Source of the DNA: Stenopsyche tienmushanensis
Lineage: Eukaryota; Arthropoda; Insecta; Trichoptera; Stenopsychidae
Reading direction: 5' to 3'
Assembly: GCA_008973525.1 (NCBI GenBank)
Contig: WACJ01000099.1
Span: forward strand, 682,001 to 746,000
Length of the DNA stretch: 64,000 nt
Below the pieces are notes generated by a model. It had not been told where the DNA came from, did not search any database, and saw only the letters and a list, made by a program, of their open reading frames with translations. Each line of letters starts with the position of its first letter. The first letter of the stretch is position 1. The position numbers and the translations under genes were made by a program. Below are positions 43,801 to 55,712 of this stretch, in pieces.

Positions 43801-45190
43801 GCAGAAGCTTAGTGTTTTTTAGCAGCTGACATCGTTGATGAAAAATTGAATAAAAACGCGTTGCGCAACAGAAGGTGCTACTTCTCGCCTTCTTTCTTCA
43901 ATGACGGGATTAAGAAGTCTCCTATCCGATTGATTTTTTTTTCTAATGAAGGAAACTTTGTAAAAAAATAAGTTACTCTTTTTGTCGAGCAAACGTGCGT
44001 TGGTGTTAACGCTGATATTTTTGATTCTGTTGAATTCTGCTTGATATTTTTTGTCATCATCAAATAAATATAACTATTTTATATATTTCTACCTTTTCAA
44101 CCCTCCAGTCATTTTAGAGCGTCTCAGGTATAAGATCGTTGTAGAGTACCATCACGTGCTTTTGTTTACATCAGCGTCTTTCTTGGCTGCTTTAGGGTGA
44201 ACTGTAAAAAATGCAGTAACAATTTCTTTGTTCCTAAGTCCATCCTTTGATATAAAGTGTTTGGGATTGAGTACACAATAAAAACTGTGCCAGTAGGGAA
44301 GATCCCATATCGGAGTTTGTATGAAGGCATTCACATCGAGAAAAATAGTTCTTATAAATATGTTAAGCACTATTGATTATGCTCTAAAATTAGAGCAATG
44401 CTCGTCGCGATCTTTGGGATTTGCAATAAACACACAATGCCCCTAAATATACGATTGCTCAAACTTATTATAGCATAATTGATATGAAAAATTTAAGAAA
44501 ATCATGATCGTTTTTGTCACAGAAAAGAATATTATCCATCTTGAAAGTCAATTTATCCAGAAAAATATATATACTCAAAGACTCAAAGACCCAATCGTAC
44601 TATACTTTAATACTTTAACAAATTTAAAGTGAACAAATCCCACGAACTTATTGAGTAATGTGGTTTTGTATTGAGAATTTTTTTAAGTGGAAAAGATGAC
44701 AAGCTGCCAAATAAAATGCATTGGTTCCTCATTTCGAGCAAGTAATGTGTCAATCATCAGCATCAAGATAGAGATCCGGTTTTAAAGAATTTTACCCTTA
44801 TCTGAGAGGTTTTTTCCGCCATCGTCGCAAAGGATTTTGGTCTCACGTTAAAGTGTTATTGAAATATTTTTAATCAGCAATAAGCACTAAATAATATTAA
44901 TATCTGAGCATAAATCTGATAATTTCATAGAACATTTAGGTATGCTGAGAATGTGGACAATGTTAATAGGTAAGGATTTGTGCATGCATTTATTTTTGTA
45001 TGAGAAATTCAAGCAAATTATTATTATAATTAAAAAAGGGTTCATCTTGGAAATTTTTTATGTGTATATTTTCGAAAATCGCCTTTCGAATTAACTGTTG
45101 CATATCGTATACCTCGAATCAGAACAGGTTTCCATTTGGCCTATACAACTACTTGAGCACGCCATATAGACTTTTCGGCCATTGATTTCG
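43801..45190. other. Gene-free stretch
   Basis: I see no supported gene. Short frames at 43878-44063 and 44152-44370 (minus) have no known domain. Confidence 0.4.
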
Positions 45191-45194
45191 TTCA

Positions 45195-45612
45195 AATTAT
45201 ATGTATTGACCCATTAAAGAGGTAAGACACAATGTTGTGTCCGAATTTCAGTGACTCATAAAGAGCATTTTTATACGCTGAGCTAGGAGACAGACAGAGA
45301 AAGAGGTCGGAGATTGTGAATGGGAGACAGAGACGGAGAGAATATCTTGCGTACATCGGACGATTGTATAGATCGTTAACCCAAATTTATCGACTAATAA
45401 TGATATAATGAAGTGTATTTTTTATGCTTACACAAATACATTACCGAATATTTTATGATATCGACCGTGTTTATTTATTTAAATACAATCTTCCTATATG
45501 CTGCGACGGTCCTAATAGATAAGTGGATTTGTACGGATGATAAGTGGCGGACATACAAATATAGCATCTAAGTTTATGATGATTTTAAATTAGCTCACTA
45601 CTCAAAATGTTA
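45195..45612 (-). repeat. Family F, the longest uninterrupted copy
   Basis: On the minus strand it runs from TTTTGAGTAGTGAGCTAATT (45607) through TTCGTCCGATG, the CTC/TCT-rich tract GTCTCTGTCTCCCATTCAC and GCTCTTTATGAGTCAC to ACATTGTGTCTTACCTCTTT. It is the reference for the family's block order. Confidence 0.65.
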
Positions 45613-46149
45613 ATAAATAACATCGGAGTTATTTAAAAATGCATGCAATAAAATGTACGGCATATTATTAAAAAGCTCTTGCAAAAAAGATCGAGATTTT
45701 CATACGGCGCTTTTGTTTTGCACGTGGTTGCTACATTAATAAGGAGTGAAGAAAATACTGAAGGCCATAGGATAAAATGGAAAGCTCTACAGTCCTATAC
45801 TATAAAAAAAAATAAAAAGAAACTAGCAAGGATTAAGCTTTAAATACAGGCGACCCCGGTACTCATGACTTGGTAATTGGTTGTTGAAGTGCCATTGTTA
45901 GATGAACGCATATACGTACAGTTAAAATGGACATTCTGGGTTCCAAAAATAAAGCATCATTCGTTGCAAAAAATCACACAATGTTTCACATTTAAATAAA
46001 CATTATTTTAATCCTCTAATTAAATATATGCCTAGGGAACTGTACAGAAATCGTTGCACTGTTAGAGCAAATGCACTAAAAATATATTACATTACGTTCT
46101 ATCACACATTTTACAATTAATGTACCAGCTAATTAAATATTAAATTACT

Positions 46150-46388
46150 TTTCTGCGAATTTTCAAAGTATGTATGTATAAAAATGAATGTGTGTTTGTT
46201 TGTTCCGTATGCTTTAATATATCATTCATCCGATTGCGACGATATTTTGGTGAGGTGTTATGTGTACAATTATAAAGGTTATGGAATTAGTATAACTATT
46301 GTTTGTGTATGCAGTTTTGTTTGGCGAGACGATTCGCGAATGTACCATGCTGTAGTTGTACATGAAGATCCATCACAGAAATCTTAAA
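46150..46388 (+). repeat. Unassigned repeat-like segment
   Basis: GTATGTATGTATAAAAATGA, then ATGTGTGTTTGTTTGTTCCG and TATCATTCATCCGATTGCGA have the style of insect dispersed repeats and a loose likeness to family G. The 67-codon frame across it is taken as chance. Confidence 0.3.
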
Positions 46389-46389
46389 C

Positions 46390-47010
46390 TCAGAATGGAG
46401 TGTTGTAGAAATATAAAACTGTCTTTGGACGTCCGGGTGGGTGTTTAGATCCATAAAATCCCCCTCCCTCCCCCGCTAACCCTACACCCAACGGTACGTG
46501 GCCAACGGTTGAACCCAGGTGAGCAAACGCAGTCTCGTCGGTTTGCTCATCAAACGCTGCTAACATGAATTGGGTACGCAGTTCACCCTGTGCTGCGTAC
46601 CCGTGAATTACAGAAGTGTGGGTGGGTTCTGTGCAAAATTCGTCATCGCTATCATCAACGGCCTTAAAGCTGTTCGACGATGGCAACTCGTCTCCATGGT
46701 TAGGTACAACAAATGACCGAACCGATACGAGTAGCATGGGAAAGGGGTAGTCCCTGCAGTCCGTCATCTGCTGCAGCCCCTCTTAAAACTGAGGTGGGAC
46801 TCGTGGTGGCATTGACCCTGCTAGATACCGTCTTTTGAATAAGTTTAACCTTTATCCTTCCTCCTCCAATGCACTTTTGTGAGGGTAAAAGATCAGTGGA
46901 TGACACTCCCTGTTTGGTTAATCCGGGGAAACCCGGAACAGATCACACAGCGGCGCAGGTAATAGGGTCTGTTATCAAAGACTCCACACCGGTAAGACGC
47001 TGTCTGTCGT
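46390..47010 (-). mobile_element. R1-type LINE 5' region with ORF1 fragment, copy 2
   Basis: In reverse it begins GCGTCTTACCGGTGTGGAGT (about 46985) and reads into two overlapping minus-strand frames, 46700-46906 and 46390-46767. They contain GIPLS-like and SFKAVDDSDDEFCTEPTHTS sequence and end in a Gly/Pro-rich stretch. It aligns with 43286-43800. GC content is higher than the flanks. The ORF1 identity rests on position and on the element's association with R1 pieces, not on a recognised domain. Confidence 0.5.
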
Positions 47011-47084
47011 TCTGTGTTTCGTAAAAATACTATTCAAAAATAAATAAGTAAAACACAAATTCAATAATTATTTTGAAAACATGC

Positions 47085-47762
47085 TCGAAGTAACATTAAA
47101 CATCGAGTGTTTCGACATTTAGTCTGGATCTGATTTTGGTAGCCAGGCAACCTGCTGCTAAAGATGCACGCTCAGCCTCCACACTCGTTGGAAGTATCGT
47201 CATCAGATTTTTAAATGCATCAATGTGAATGATAAAATACCTATTTGCTGAGACACGGACTAAAACTCGCAAAATTCCCGATTTCCCGACAAATTATTTA
47301 TTTCCGTCGCTGCAGATGAATACTTATATACTATGATACTTCGATATAATTCGTAATTATATTACAGAGGAATACAAAAATTCTGAACTCCGTATCTATT
47401 ATATTTCATATCGATATTCCCATTATTAGAGTCGAGGTGTAGTAAATACATCACCGGTAGGGAAAGGTTAATGTAACAATTTGAAAAGCATATATGTACT
47501 GTATATATGTATACATAAATTAGACAGTTACAGCCTCTGGATGTCGCCTAAGCTCACCAATTAGTAGTTACGCCACTGTTTCCAAGCGTCCAGATTTCGG
47601 CAAGAATGTCACGATTTAGCATCCTTCAACGTGAGGTGTACGATTTCTATAAGATACAAATTTCAATCACGAATTTTTCGGGATTACGTTTATTAATCCC
47701 AGGATTCATAAATACCTAAAACTGTCCAGGATCCCGGGATTGGATTCCCTAGTCCTGAATAA
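47085..47762 (-). mobile_element. Internally deleted hAT element (family B), copy 3
   Basis: The minus strand carries a hAT dimerisation-domain fragment at 47085-47215, followed at higher coordinates by non-coding sequence. The end is CAGGACTAGGGAATCCAATC, then CCGGGATCCTGGACAG (47756 downwards), a CAG-type hAT terminus rich in short GGGATT/AATCCC repeats. This is the best-preserved of the three family B copies. Confidence 0.75.
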
Positions 47763-47939
47763 TTTCCCCAATACTTGACTGAAGACGAAACATTGGTCTA
47801 TGGTACTATCAAAATGATCAACTGTTTTAAAAAATGTGGTAGTATTGTTAAGTCATCCCGAAATATTACTTTTATCGAATTGAAACTTTATTTTTTCCTT
47901 TTTTTGGAAAACGAGGGAGATTTATGAAGAGATCAGATG

Positions 47940-48112
47940 TAACTAAATTCTTTAGCAACATGATAATGCGCGACCCCATAAATCAAAGATGACCGAAAAC
48001 AAATTAAAGGAACTCGATTGGTAAACGATTCTGCGTCCATCTTATTCACCTGATCTTGCTCTCTCCGACTATCATTTATTTAGATCGATGCAGCATCATT
48101 TATTGGGAAAAA
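47940..48112 (+). pseudogene. mariner transposase C-terminal fragment
   Basis: The plus-strand translation, in two frames, contains HDNARPHKSKMTENKLKELD, then after a shift SYSPDLALSDYHLFRSMQHH. These are the second Asp block (DNARPH) and the third-Asp region (YSPDLxPxDYHLF) of mariner transposases. The C-terminus is cut by a Tigger-derived repeat. Confidence 0.82.
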
Positions 48113-48480
48113 AAAAATCATAAATACACTCAAACCAATTTTTGTGCGATTTCGAAGTTATGCGGTTTTTTTAAAACAGTTTTTTTAAATTTTCATAAAG
48201 AGTACGTATCGAGATATACAAGTTTTAATTAATTTACTTCAGACTGAATACGAATCATTTCCACATAACCCTGTATTATTCCTACCAGATTTGTCAAAAT
48301 TTATTTTTTAATTTTGTAAAAAAATAAGGCCAAAAAATGACTTGAATGATATTTTGACTAGAGTCGCTGATTGGTAGTAAATTTCATTTTTCAACCATTT
48401 TTTAGTACCTTAAACGCGTTTATCTCGAAACGACATTCTTGCACGCGGCGTTTATAGAATTTCGAAAAATTCTATTTTAC
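48113..48480 (+). repeat. Tigger-derived non-autonomous fragment
   Basis: It starts ATACACTCAAACCAATTTTT, then GTGCGATTTCGAAGTTATGC, the Tigger-type terminal motif. It continues to AAACGCGTTTATCTCGAAAC. It matches 14176-14408 in reverse and part of 59090-59280. Confidence 0.55.
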
Positions 48481-49050
48481 ACATACACTCAAACCTCTTT
48501 TTGTGTGACTTTTTTATGCGACTTCGAAGTTATGCGTTTTGAAAACAATGTATTTTTTTAATTTCATAAATAGTGCGTATCGAGATATTTTGGATAAAAT
48601 AGGAAATATACCATCAACACTAACTGAAGTTTGAAAAAAAAATTATAATTTGGGACTGTGTAAATCATATTGCATCTGCCATCACTGAATTAGGATCACG
48701 CCCTTTTTCTGGTATAGATTTTTGAACATTTTTTCTTCTTCTTTTGAAAAAATGAAGAATAATTTTTTTCTTTTTCCAAAAAAATAAAACTGTGACAAAA
48801 TAAGGCGCAAAAATGACTTGACAGTTTTTTTTAAACAGTCGCCATTTAGTGATCTACATACAAAATGATGACATTGACACTGGTTATACTATTTCTTCCG
48901 AAGAAGAGAGCGATTTTGAGTCATATTTTTTTTATTAACTTTTTTTTATGCGATTTTGGATATATTTTATATAGCTGTTTCAAAGTTATGCGGTTTTTAA
49001 GATCCATGGAACGCATCAACACTTTTTCTATGTAAGTCATAGCTGTCATG
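48481..49050 (+). mobile_element. Tigger-derived MITE, copy
   Basis: It starts ACACATACACTCAAACCTCT with GAAGTTATGCG at 48527. It ends with ATTTTATATAGCTGTTTCAA, then AGTTATGCGGTTTTT and CACTTTTTCTATGTAAGTCA near 49035. The same left-to-right order is found at 56250-56880 and 58745-59520. No transposase. Confidence 0.6.
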
Positions 49051-50160
49051 TCATGTAGTCATGTCAAATAAGAGCGTGCGAAAATAATGGATTTCTTTCG
49101 GGAAGACCTAATATGATATTATTGAAAATGTGATGTTGTCTTCAGCATAGTGATGAACATGTGGTTCAGAATCGATTGGTATCTTGTGTAATTCAATATT
49201 GAAGCCGGAAGAAGATGACGAAGCAGACCATAGACGATCGTCGATCTATATGGAACGTTTCATCGGGAGGATGTATTTTTGTTCTCCCACATTTGATGCT
49301 TGGTCGTTTTGATACCTTAAAAATGAATCGGTGTGGACAAACAATATTTTGGGACACCTGTTACTTGTCAGCATGACCGACGACGAGACGTTCCACAGCA
49401 CACGGTGCTGCCGCTAGTCGATTGTAATGAATGCAGCGACGAAGAACGGTTTAGTTGAAGCGGAGCATCCGGTGAGGGTGGTTGGATGCTGGTGCTGTCC
49501 AGCTAAGTCTGAAGCGACAGCCTCCATGTTCACGAACATCAGTGTCTCTTTGCTTTGGAAAATTGATAAAAGCCTTTAAAAGTTAATTTGTTGAGCCTCC
49601 GATGACCGCCTTTTTTATCTACCTCACCTGTTCCACCTGGGAGATCTTGTAAGGTGTCGAGCGAGCTGCAACCAACCTGTCTCAACTGGCCCATTGTATG
49701 TATCATTGTTGTATTTTATTATACTTTTATCCCATTTAAGCCCCCTCATTTAATATATTTGTGATTAAATATAATTAAATACAAGCAGATGCTATTGAAA
49801 TATGTAGACTCAATAAAGTTGAATACGCCCATTAGCAACTTTCTGTTATGCTAATGATATATAATGCAGTTTTAAATTAATACGCAAAAAAAAATATTTT
49901 TCAACTATATTAAGTATATATATTATATATTATTAATCCGCTAATAATAATGAATTATTATCGTTGCTAAAAATCGACCATACTATAATAAATGACGCGG
50001 CGATTGGAATACCTTGAATGATTTGATTGCAACAGGTAGAATATTTATCATTCTACTAGCATATGCCGTAAAATTATTGAATTTATCTAAAAACCCACAA
50101 ACGTGCACAAAAAAAATAATTGCATTAATTTGAAGATAAATTTACATCGCGACTAGCAAC
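49051..50160. other. Gene-free stretch with a less AT-rich block
   Basis: Bases 49200-49680 are less AT-rich but have no open frame or splice-bounded exon that I recognise. The rest is AT-rich. Confidence 0.4.
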
Positions 50161-50164
50161 AATA

Positions 50165-50420
50165 ATAATTTATTTAATTGTATTATACCTATATTATTTG
50201 AAAAAGTGCAAACAATAAATTGGCAAAGTTTTATCGCAAACGAATCAACGGTACGGCAGCGCATAAAATACGAACAAACATTTATTTTTATTTTTGTACA
50301 TAAAACTACGCCAATGTTAATCGCGCAATCCTTAGCAATAAGCGGACGACGTTTTATCGCAATCTGATGAACGGCACGGCAGCGCATTACATACGAACAA
50401 ACAGATATTATTTTTTCATA
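50165..50420 (-). repeat. Dimeric dispersed repeat (family G), copy 2
   Basis: Reverse copy of 9335-9560. The unit ATGCGCTGCCGTACCGTT...GATTTGCGATAAAACTTTG-like sequence occurs twice (about 50215-50285 and 50340-50405). The dimer structure is conserved between copies. Confidence 0.6.
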
Positions 50421-50756
50421 TGCTAGATTCATTGCGTGCCCGGGGATAGATTAGAATGTCGATTAAAAAGCGATAATTTTGGGGCGCATGAAAATTTAAA
50501 ACAATGCCCCAAACTCGGCCAGCAAAATGCATAATTGCATCAGTTTTAAAACAGTTTCTCGAGGGACCGAACCTGCATTTGAAGTCATCGCATGCAGCTG
50601 TCCTCTCCTAATGTATATTTATGGCGAAAAATACAATATTACAGCGGCAATAAAGAGGGGGTGCGGACAATGCGCGGAATTATCGGATTCATCGATTTAG
50701 AATGTGGCTTATTTTAGAGACGTTCTAAATGAATCAATAAGGCGTTTTTTGACGAG

Positions 50757-51090
50757 GGCCGTAACAAGGGGGTGAAAAAGTAGGCGCCCACCGCGGGCGC
50801 AATTGGGCTTCGGGCGCAAAACATCCCTCTTTTCTTCGTAATCGCTTAAACATTGGACCGACCCAGCCGGCATAAGCCCTCAATAAAATAAAGACAACAA
50901 TATTTTCGACCGATTATAAAATTTAAACAACGCCCCCGTTCAGTCTTCTTCGGACAACTACGTTTTGTAATGAGAGTTCGCAATCGTTCTGTAGACATGT
51001 TCAGGTATGGCGTCCGATCGCGAGGCGCTCATTCATCATAACAGCGATCCGAAAAGTGGACCGTTTGGACACACAGACCTTTTGGCCTTG
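50757..51090 (+). mobile_element. Family A element, copy A10
   Basis: It starts AGGGCCGTAACAAGGGGGTG and holds the GC-rich block, AATAAAATAAAGACAACAAT and the R1-derived part up to GGACACACAGACCTTTTGGC. It is cut there by a mariner fragment. Confidence 0.75.
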
Positions 51091-51240
51091 TGATGTTCTT
51101 AAATTTTTGCGCCAAATCAGCCACATGAGGTCCTGCGTTGTCATGCAGGATTATGTTATGGGTTTTCACCAAATCTTGCCTCTTTTGGCATTATGATTAA
51201 GTTCGTGACTGTTTCGTCTTGTTGTGCAGTTAAAACATTT
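51085..51240 (-). pseudogene. mariner/Tc1-type transposase fragment (second Asp block)
   Basis: On the minus strand the translation reads HNIILHDNAGPHVADLAQKF, the DNAxPH motif of mariner/Tc1 transposases. About 45 residues are recognisable. Confidence 0.7.
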
Positions 51241-51875
51241 GAAATATAGCATTCTTTTTTGAGATGATGATAGTTGGTAAAATGTAATAAGCAATTGCTA
51301 AATTATACTGAAAGGATTTTTATGTGCATGAAATCGCCATTTGGTCACAATGGAGGCGTTGGTACGATCACTGGCATAACACTTTTTTGCCAACACTCAC
51401 CCTGCCGGCCATAAGAATAAGCATGTCAAACATCTGTTTTACATTTATGTATGTATTACAAAAAGGACCATTACGCATAAGCATCTTATAAAAATCATCT
51501 CCGAATGCGAATTTAAAATATTTTCAGCGATAATCGAGGAGAATCACAGAATTGCCGCATTAAAAACGCTAATGGATGGAAATTTTATAAATTAAGATAA
51601 GAGGTAAATATTATGTGCCACAATGATAAGAACACTCCGACGAAAATAAACATGTGTCGATGAAGACGTCTCTGTATGTCTGTCTGTTCTTTGTACAGAC
51701 CTACATATGCAATACATGCAAACGATTCCGCTAACAATGTGTATCACATCAAAATCATACGTTTAAATTATCGTTCAATTTAAAGGCCCGACGATTTAAC
51801 GTTTTAAATGGTATGTCATAATATCTTCTGCTCATCCCGAGTGATTGATTCAAAAAAATCGTTTTTTTGTTTCGA
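51241..51875. other. Gene-free stretch
   Basis: No supported feature. Confidence 0.4.
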
Positions 51876-51879
51876 CAAA

Positions 51880-52350
51880 GCAGGCACTCGCCGCGGGCGC
51901 AATTGGGCTTGGGGCGCAAAACGTTGAATACCGATCCGCCCGAAGTGTTGCATATCATTTTTATTTTACTTGATCATTCTGCTTGAATGAATCAATACTG
52001 ATTGACTCTTAGTTCTTATAATATATACTAAGTTATTGCTTAAACATACATAATAAAGACAAAAATATTTTCGAATTTTTCATGTAAAATTTAAACAACA
52101 CACCCGATCAGTATTCTTCGGACAACTTCGTTTTTTAGACATGTTCAGGTATGGCGTCTAATCGCCGCCTTCTGAATTCCTTGATATTCGAACCTCGCTA
52201 TGCCCGGTTTTCCCGGTTAGAGAATGGCCGCGATCGATCGAAAATATTTAAGACCTTCGATTTCCCAAATCTGTTATGGCGTCTGATCGCGAGGAGCTCG
52301 TTTAACATGTCAGCGGTCCGAAAAGCGGACCGGTTGAACATACAGACATT
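51880..52350 (+). mobile_element. Family A element, copy A11, with a 109-base insert
   Basis: It enters at GACAAAGCAGGCACTCGCCG and has the GC-rich block and the AAATTTAAACAACACACCCG region. After ATGGCGTCTAATCGC (52151-52165) a foreign 109-base segment (52166-52274) follows. Then TATGGCGTCTGATCGC repeats the preceding 16 bases with one change, and the family sequence resumes to AGCGGTCCGAAAAGCGGACC. Confidence 0.75.
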
Positions 52351-52865
52351 ACTGCAGTGAAGTGATCGCACGTTTAGGCTAACGATCACTTGTGAGACAT
52401 CTTTTCAACACTAAATATTGTATTGGTTATTAATAACATATAGGAGAGCTTTGAAAGTGCAACCGATGAAGGGATACTAGGGACTTTTATTATTATATGT
52501 AAATTTTCCCGATGGAGATCGCCTACATCCGATAACGATTACATTTGTGAGTATCGCTGAAATGTTGTTATATTTAATATTTTTTTTATATTTGGCTTTA
52601 AAATTGACAATGATCAGGTCATCAAAGCTGATCACTTTGACATGATTTTCAAATCGCATATGTATTAAATCATACCTTATATTCACTCTTCTATCTTTCT
52701 AGCTATAGCTAATGAAATGATTACTTTCTAATTTTTCATTCTCAGGATTACTACTACTTTTGCCCTGAAGACTTCGTAAAGGTGTAATTATATACGTATT
52801 GTTATAACATCAACTTGAATCATATTTTTTTACAATTTAATGCAGTCCAATTCAATAACTGCAGT
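52351..52865. other. Gene-free stretch
   Basis: No supported feature. Confidence 0.4.
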
Positions 52866-52868
52866 TAA

Positions 52869-52930
52869 ACCCGCCGTTAAGCGGTTGGACTAGTAACTCA
52901 ATCATCTTGGGTTCGAATCCCACTGGAGGT
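52869..52930 (+). tRNA. tRNA-Thr(AGT)-like relic (pseudogene or SINE head)
   Basis: GTTAAGCGGTTGG, ACTAGTAACTC and a perfect B box GGTTCGAATCC (52910-52920) line up with the D loop to T arm of a eukaryotic tRNA-Thr with anticodon AGT. The anticodon stem has one mismatch and one G-T pair, and the T stem has one mismatch. The 5' acceptor strand and first D-stem bases are missing, so no acceptor stem forms. It is likely a tRNA pseudogene or the head of a tRNA-derived SINE. Confidence 0.45.
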
Positions 52931-53129
52931 ATGGCTGGCTACCACATTTTTAAAAACATATAAACGCCATGAAAAAACAAATCGAAATGGTTGGCAATCG
53001 TCAAATAAAAGGAATTGCTAAATATTAAATAATCAATTTAAAAGAATTAGGTTGTTTTACTAAAAAAATATAGCTTTAAAGGTTTATATTCGGATATATA
53101 GATGTTTTGCACACATCGAGAATTTTTTT

Positions 53130-53315
53130 GTTGTTGTCCAAATCTGACACCACTGGGTTTCTTTGTCTAGGTATATGCAAAATAATTAATTTATACTAAA
53201 AAATATATAAAATATATTTCTACAACACTGACACTTAGGATCTATGTGGGAAACGTAGCAAAAGACTCTCCTAATCCCAAAAAATGGTCGCAATGTGCAG
53301 CAATAATTTGTATAC
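53130..53315 (+). mobile_element. Family H fragment
   Basis: CAAATCTGACACCACTGGGT, then TTCTTTGTCTAGGTATATGC, followed by ACAACACTGACACTTAGGAT and AAACGTAGCAAAAGACTCTC. Same order as at 26690-26860. The terminal ACAGG end is degraded (AATTTGTATA). Confidence 0.45.
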
Positions 53316-53685
53316 TTTTGGAGATGATTTGATCTGATTTGATGTGTTCAGGCTTCATTTTGGGTTTTGCATTCATTTTCGACGCTCATCATTGTCGAAA
53401 TAAATCACAGGAAATGCCTTGAACTTTGGCGTTATTTGCACTGTGCTCTTTGTATTTCTAAAAATCTGTTTGATCGTTGTATTTAGATCTAAATAGTACG
53501 AGAGATATTATTTTTGTAATTATTCCTATAAAGCTGATTCCTTCTCATTTTGTTGTTCCTATATTGTAATTTAATAAAACGGCAGTCTATGGCGATGATA
53601 GTTTTCAGCCGACATTGAACTGATGGCTGAAAAACAAATGGGTGTGGGGGGCCTCAAACTTAAATCGCGTGTTAAATCCGCCACT
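53316..53685. other. Gene-free stretch
   Basis: AT-rich; no supported feature. Confidence 0.4.
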
Positions 53686-53767
53686 GCGTATAGCGTTGAA
53701 GCACTGATTTGTCTTCGACGAAAGCTAAAACCATTAAAAAAACGATTGTGATCATACGGTCATATTC

Positions 53768-54265
53768 AGGGCCGTGGCAAAGCAGGCGCCCACCAAGGAC
53801 GCAATTGGGCTTGGGGCGCAAAACGCAGAATACCGACCCAGTCGAGAGTTGCACATGGTTTTAATTTTGCTTGGCCATTCAATTTTATATTAATCAACAA
53901 GTTGTCTGATACCTCCTCTAGCTCGCAATAAAATAAAGACAACAATATTTTGATATTTTGACCGATTGTAAAATTTAAACAATCTTCTTCGGATAGCTTC
54001 GTTTTGTAACGGATAGTAATGTAATGTTCAGATATGGCGTTTGATCGCAAGGAGCTCGTTCGTCATGTCGGCGGTCAGAAAAGCGGACCGTTTGGACACA
54101 CAGACCTTGTGGCCACTCCGTCATCTTTTAGGGCTTTTTGCGGCATTTTCTATGATCTGTACGATCACGGAAACCCCCTCAAAGGCTCTTATATAGGTAG
54201 TTCTTACTAATTTATGCTGCTATCTTAGATAGTTTTTTAGTTTTAAGTTACAAAATCTAGCTCAA
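53768..54265 (+). mobile_element. Family A element, copy A12
   Basis: It starts CAGGGCCGTGGCAAAGCAGG, then the GC-rich block and the R1-derived part (54030-54160), to TTATGCTGCTATCTTAGATA and AAGTTACAAAATCTAG. The 80 bases before it (ACGAAAGCTAAAACCATT...) also precede copy A13, so the two copies derive from one insertion carried in a larger duplicated unit. Confidence 0.77.
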
Positions 54266-54269
54266 TTCT

Positions 54270-55185
54270 TAATCTCGCAGGACTTGTTAAGCAATTTTGA
54301 TGGAATCGTTTGGAAATACGCTGGTTTCTGTTATGTGTTTGCAAATCATATTTTATTAAGCGCTACCATTGCAATATGAAATTATAGCTGCAATTGCACT
54401 CTATCACTTGCATAGTTGTTTCATACTTCTGCTTCATAACAAAGAAACGAACGGGCAAATATCTAGAAGCACTTTAGAAACTACGGAACAATTCAAGGTT
54501 GGGAAATCTTGTAAAATGTAATGTTTTCTTCGGACGGTTTTCGAACCGATCGTGCTTCTTGGACGATCCAATTTATTCGCTTGCAAAATCAAAATTTCAC
54601 AGACACGGGGCAATTAATTGGCACTGGTGATGGTCGTTCTTAACCGATACAGACGGAACCGGAAATTAACAAACTCTTTGTTACGCGAATAATGTAGGCT
54701 CTGTTCGAGAGATTAAACGGCAAAATAAAAATCGACTCAACAAGTGCTCAAATCGGCCAGGCCGCCTACCTCCATGATGCCAATATGAACATATTTCAAT
54801 AAACTACAAGCGTTTCGAATGTATCATATCGTAATAGGCATTTTGTATAAAACCGGTTTGCGGCATACTAATTTGATATTTGGAATATGCCAGTGCTAAC
54901 AATTGGCTTTGGTGTGCTACATTTGGCGTCAAAACTGCAAGCGGACCATGCACAATGAAAACATTGTCATAAAACTCTTCATAAATATATTTATATATAC
55001 GTTGGAATCGTTTGGCAAGGCGCTTAACCATACATTATCTGGACAAAGCGAAACAGTTCATACAATGGCGGATTTACCTATAGGCGCAGAAGGTACCTCA
55101 CAAATTTAAAGCGGCCTCAAAAAGTTTTTGATCCACAGCGTAATTTAAGGGAATTAAGAAATCTACGCTCAGCTTGCGAAATCTT
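54270..55185. other. Gene-free stretch
   Basis: No exon supported. Bases 55075-55140 (TATAGGCGCAGAAGGTACCT, CGGCCTCAAAAAGTTTTTGA) are another dispersed-repeat scrap shared with 20990-21110 (reverse). Confidence 0.4.
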
Positions 55186-55262
55186 AATTGGAGTTGGAAC
55201 ACAGATTTGGCTCTAACGAAAGCTAAAACCATTCAAAGACGATTGTGACCATACGGTCAAAT

Positions 55263-55712
55263 TCAGATCCGTAGCAAAGGGATGGCAAAGTAGGCGCCCA
55301 CCACGGGCGCAATTGGGCTTGGGGCGCAAAACGCAGAATGCCGGACGCAGTCGAGAGTTGCACATGGATTTAATTTTACTTGGCCATTCAACTTTATATA
55401 AATCAACAAGGAGGGATTAAGATGTTGTCCAATGCCTCCTTTCTTTGTTATCGCTCAAACATTGCATCGACCCAGACGGCATAAGCTCGCAATAAAATAA
55501 AGACAACAATGTTTTTGACCGTCATTCTGTGAATCGTTCTCTAGACATGTTTGTTCAGATATGGCGTCTAGTCGCGAGGCGCTCATACGTCATAACAGCG
55601 ATCTGAAAAGCGGACCGATTGGACACACAGATGTTGTGGCCACTCCGTCCTCTTTGAGAGCTTCTTGCGGCATTTTCTATGATCTGTACGATCACGAAAG
55701 CCCCCTCAGAGC
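55263..55712 (+). mobile_element. Family A element, copy A13
   Basis: It starts CAGATCCGTAGCAAAGGGAT, then the GC-rich block, ATAAAGACAACAATG and the R1-derived part (55560-55700). The usual AAATTTAAACAACCC region is deleted. It shares its upstream flank (GACCATACGGTCAAATT) with A12. Confidence 0.76.

Noticed and set aside
16462..55712. Family A copies as a CRISPR-like or satellite array
   Set aside because: Copies are hundreds of bases to kilobases apart, in both orientations and variously truncated; a dispersed element fits, not an array.
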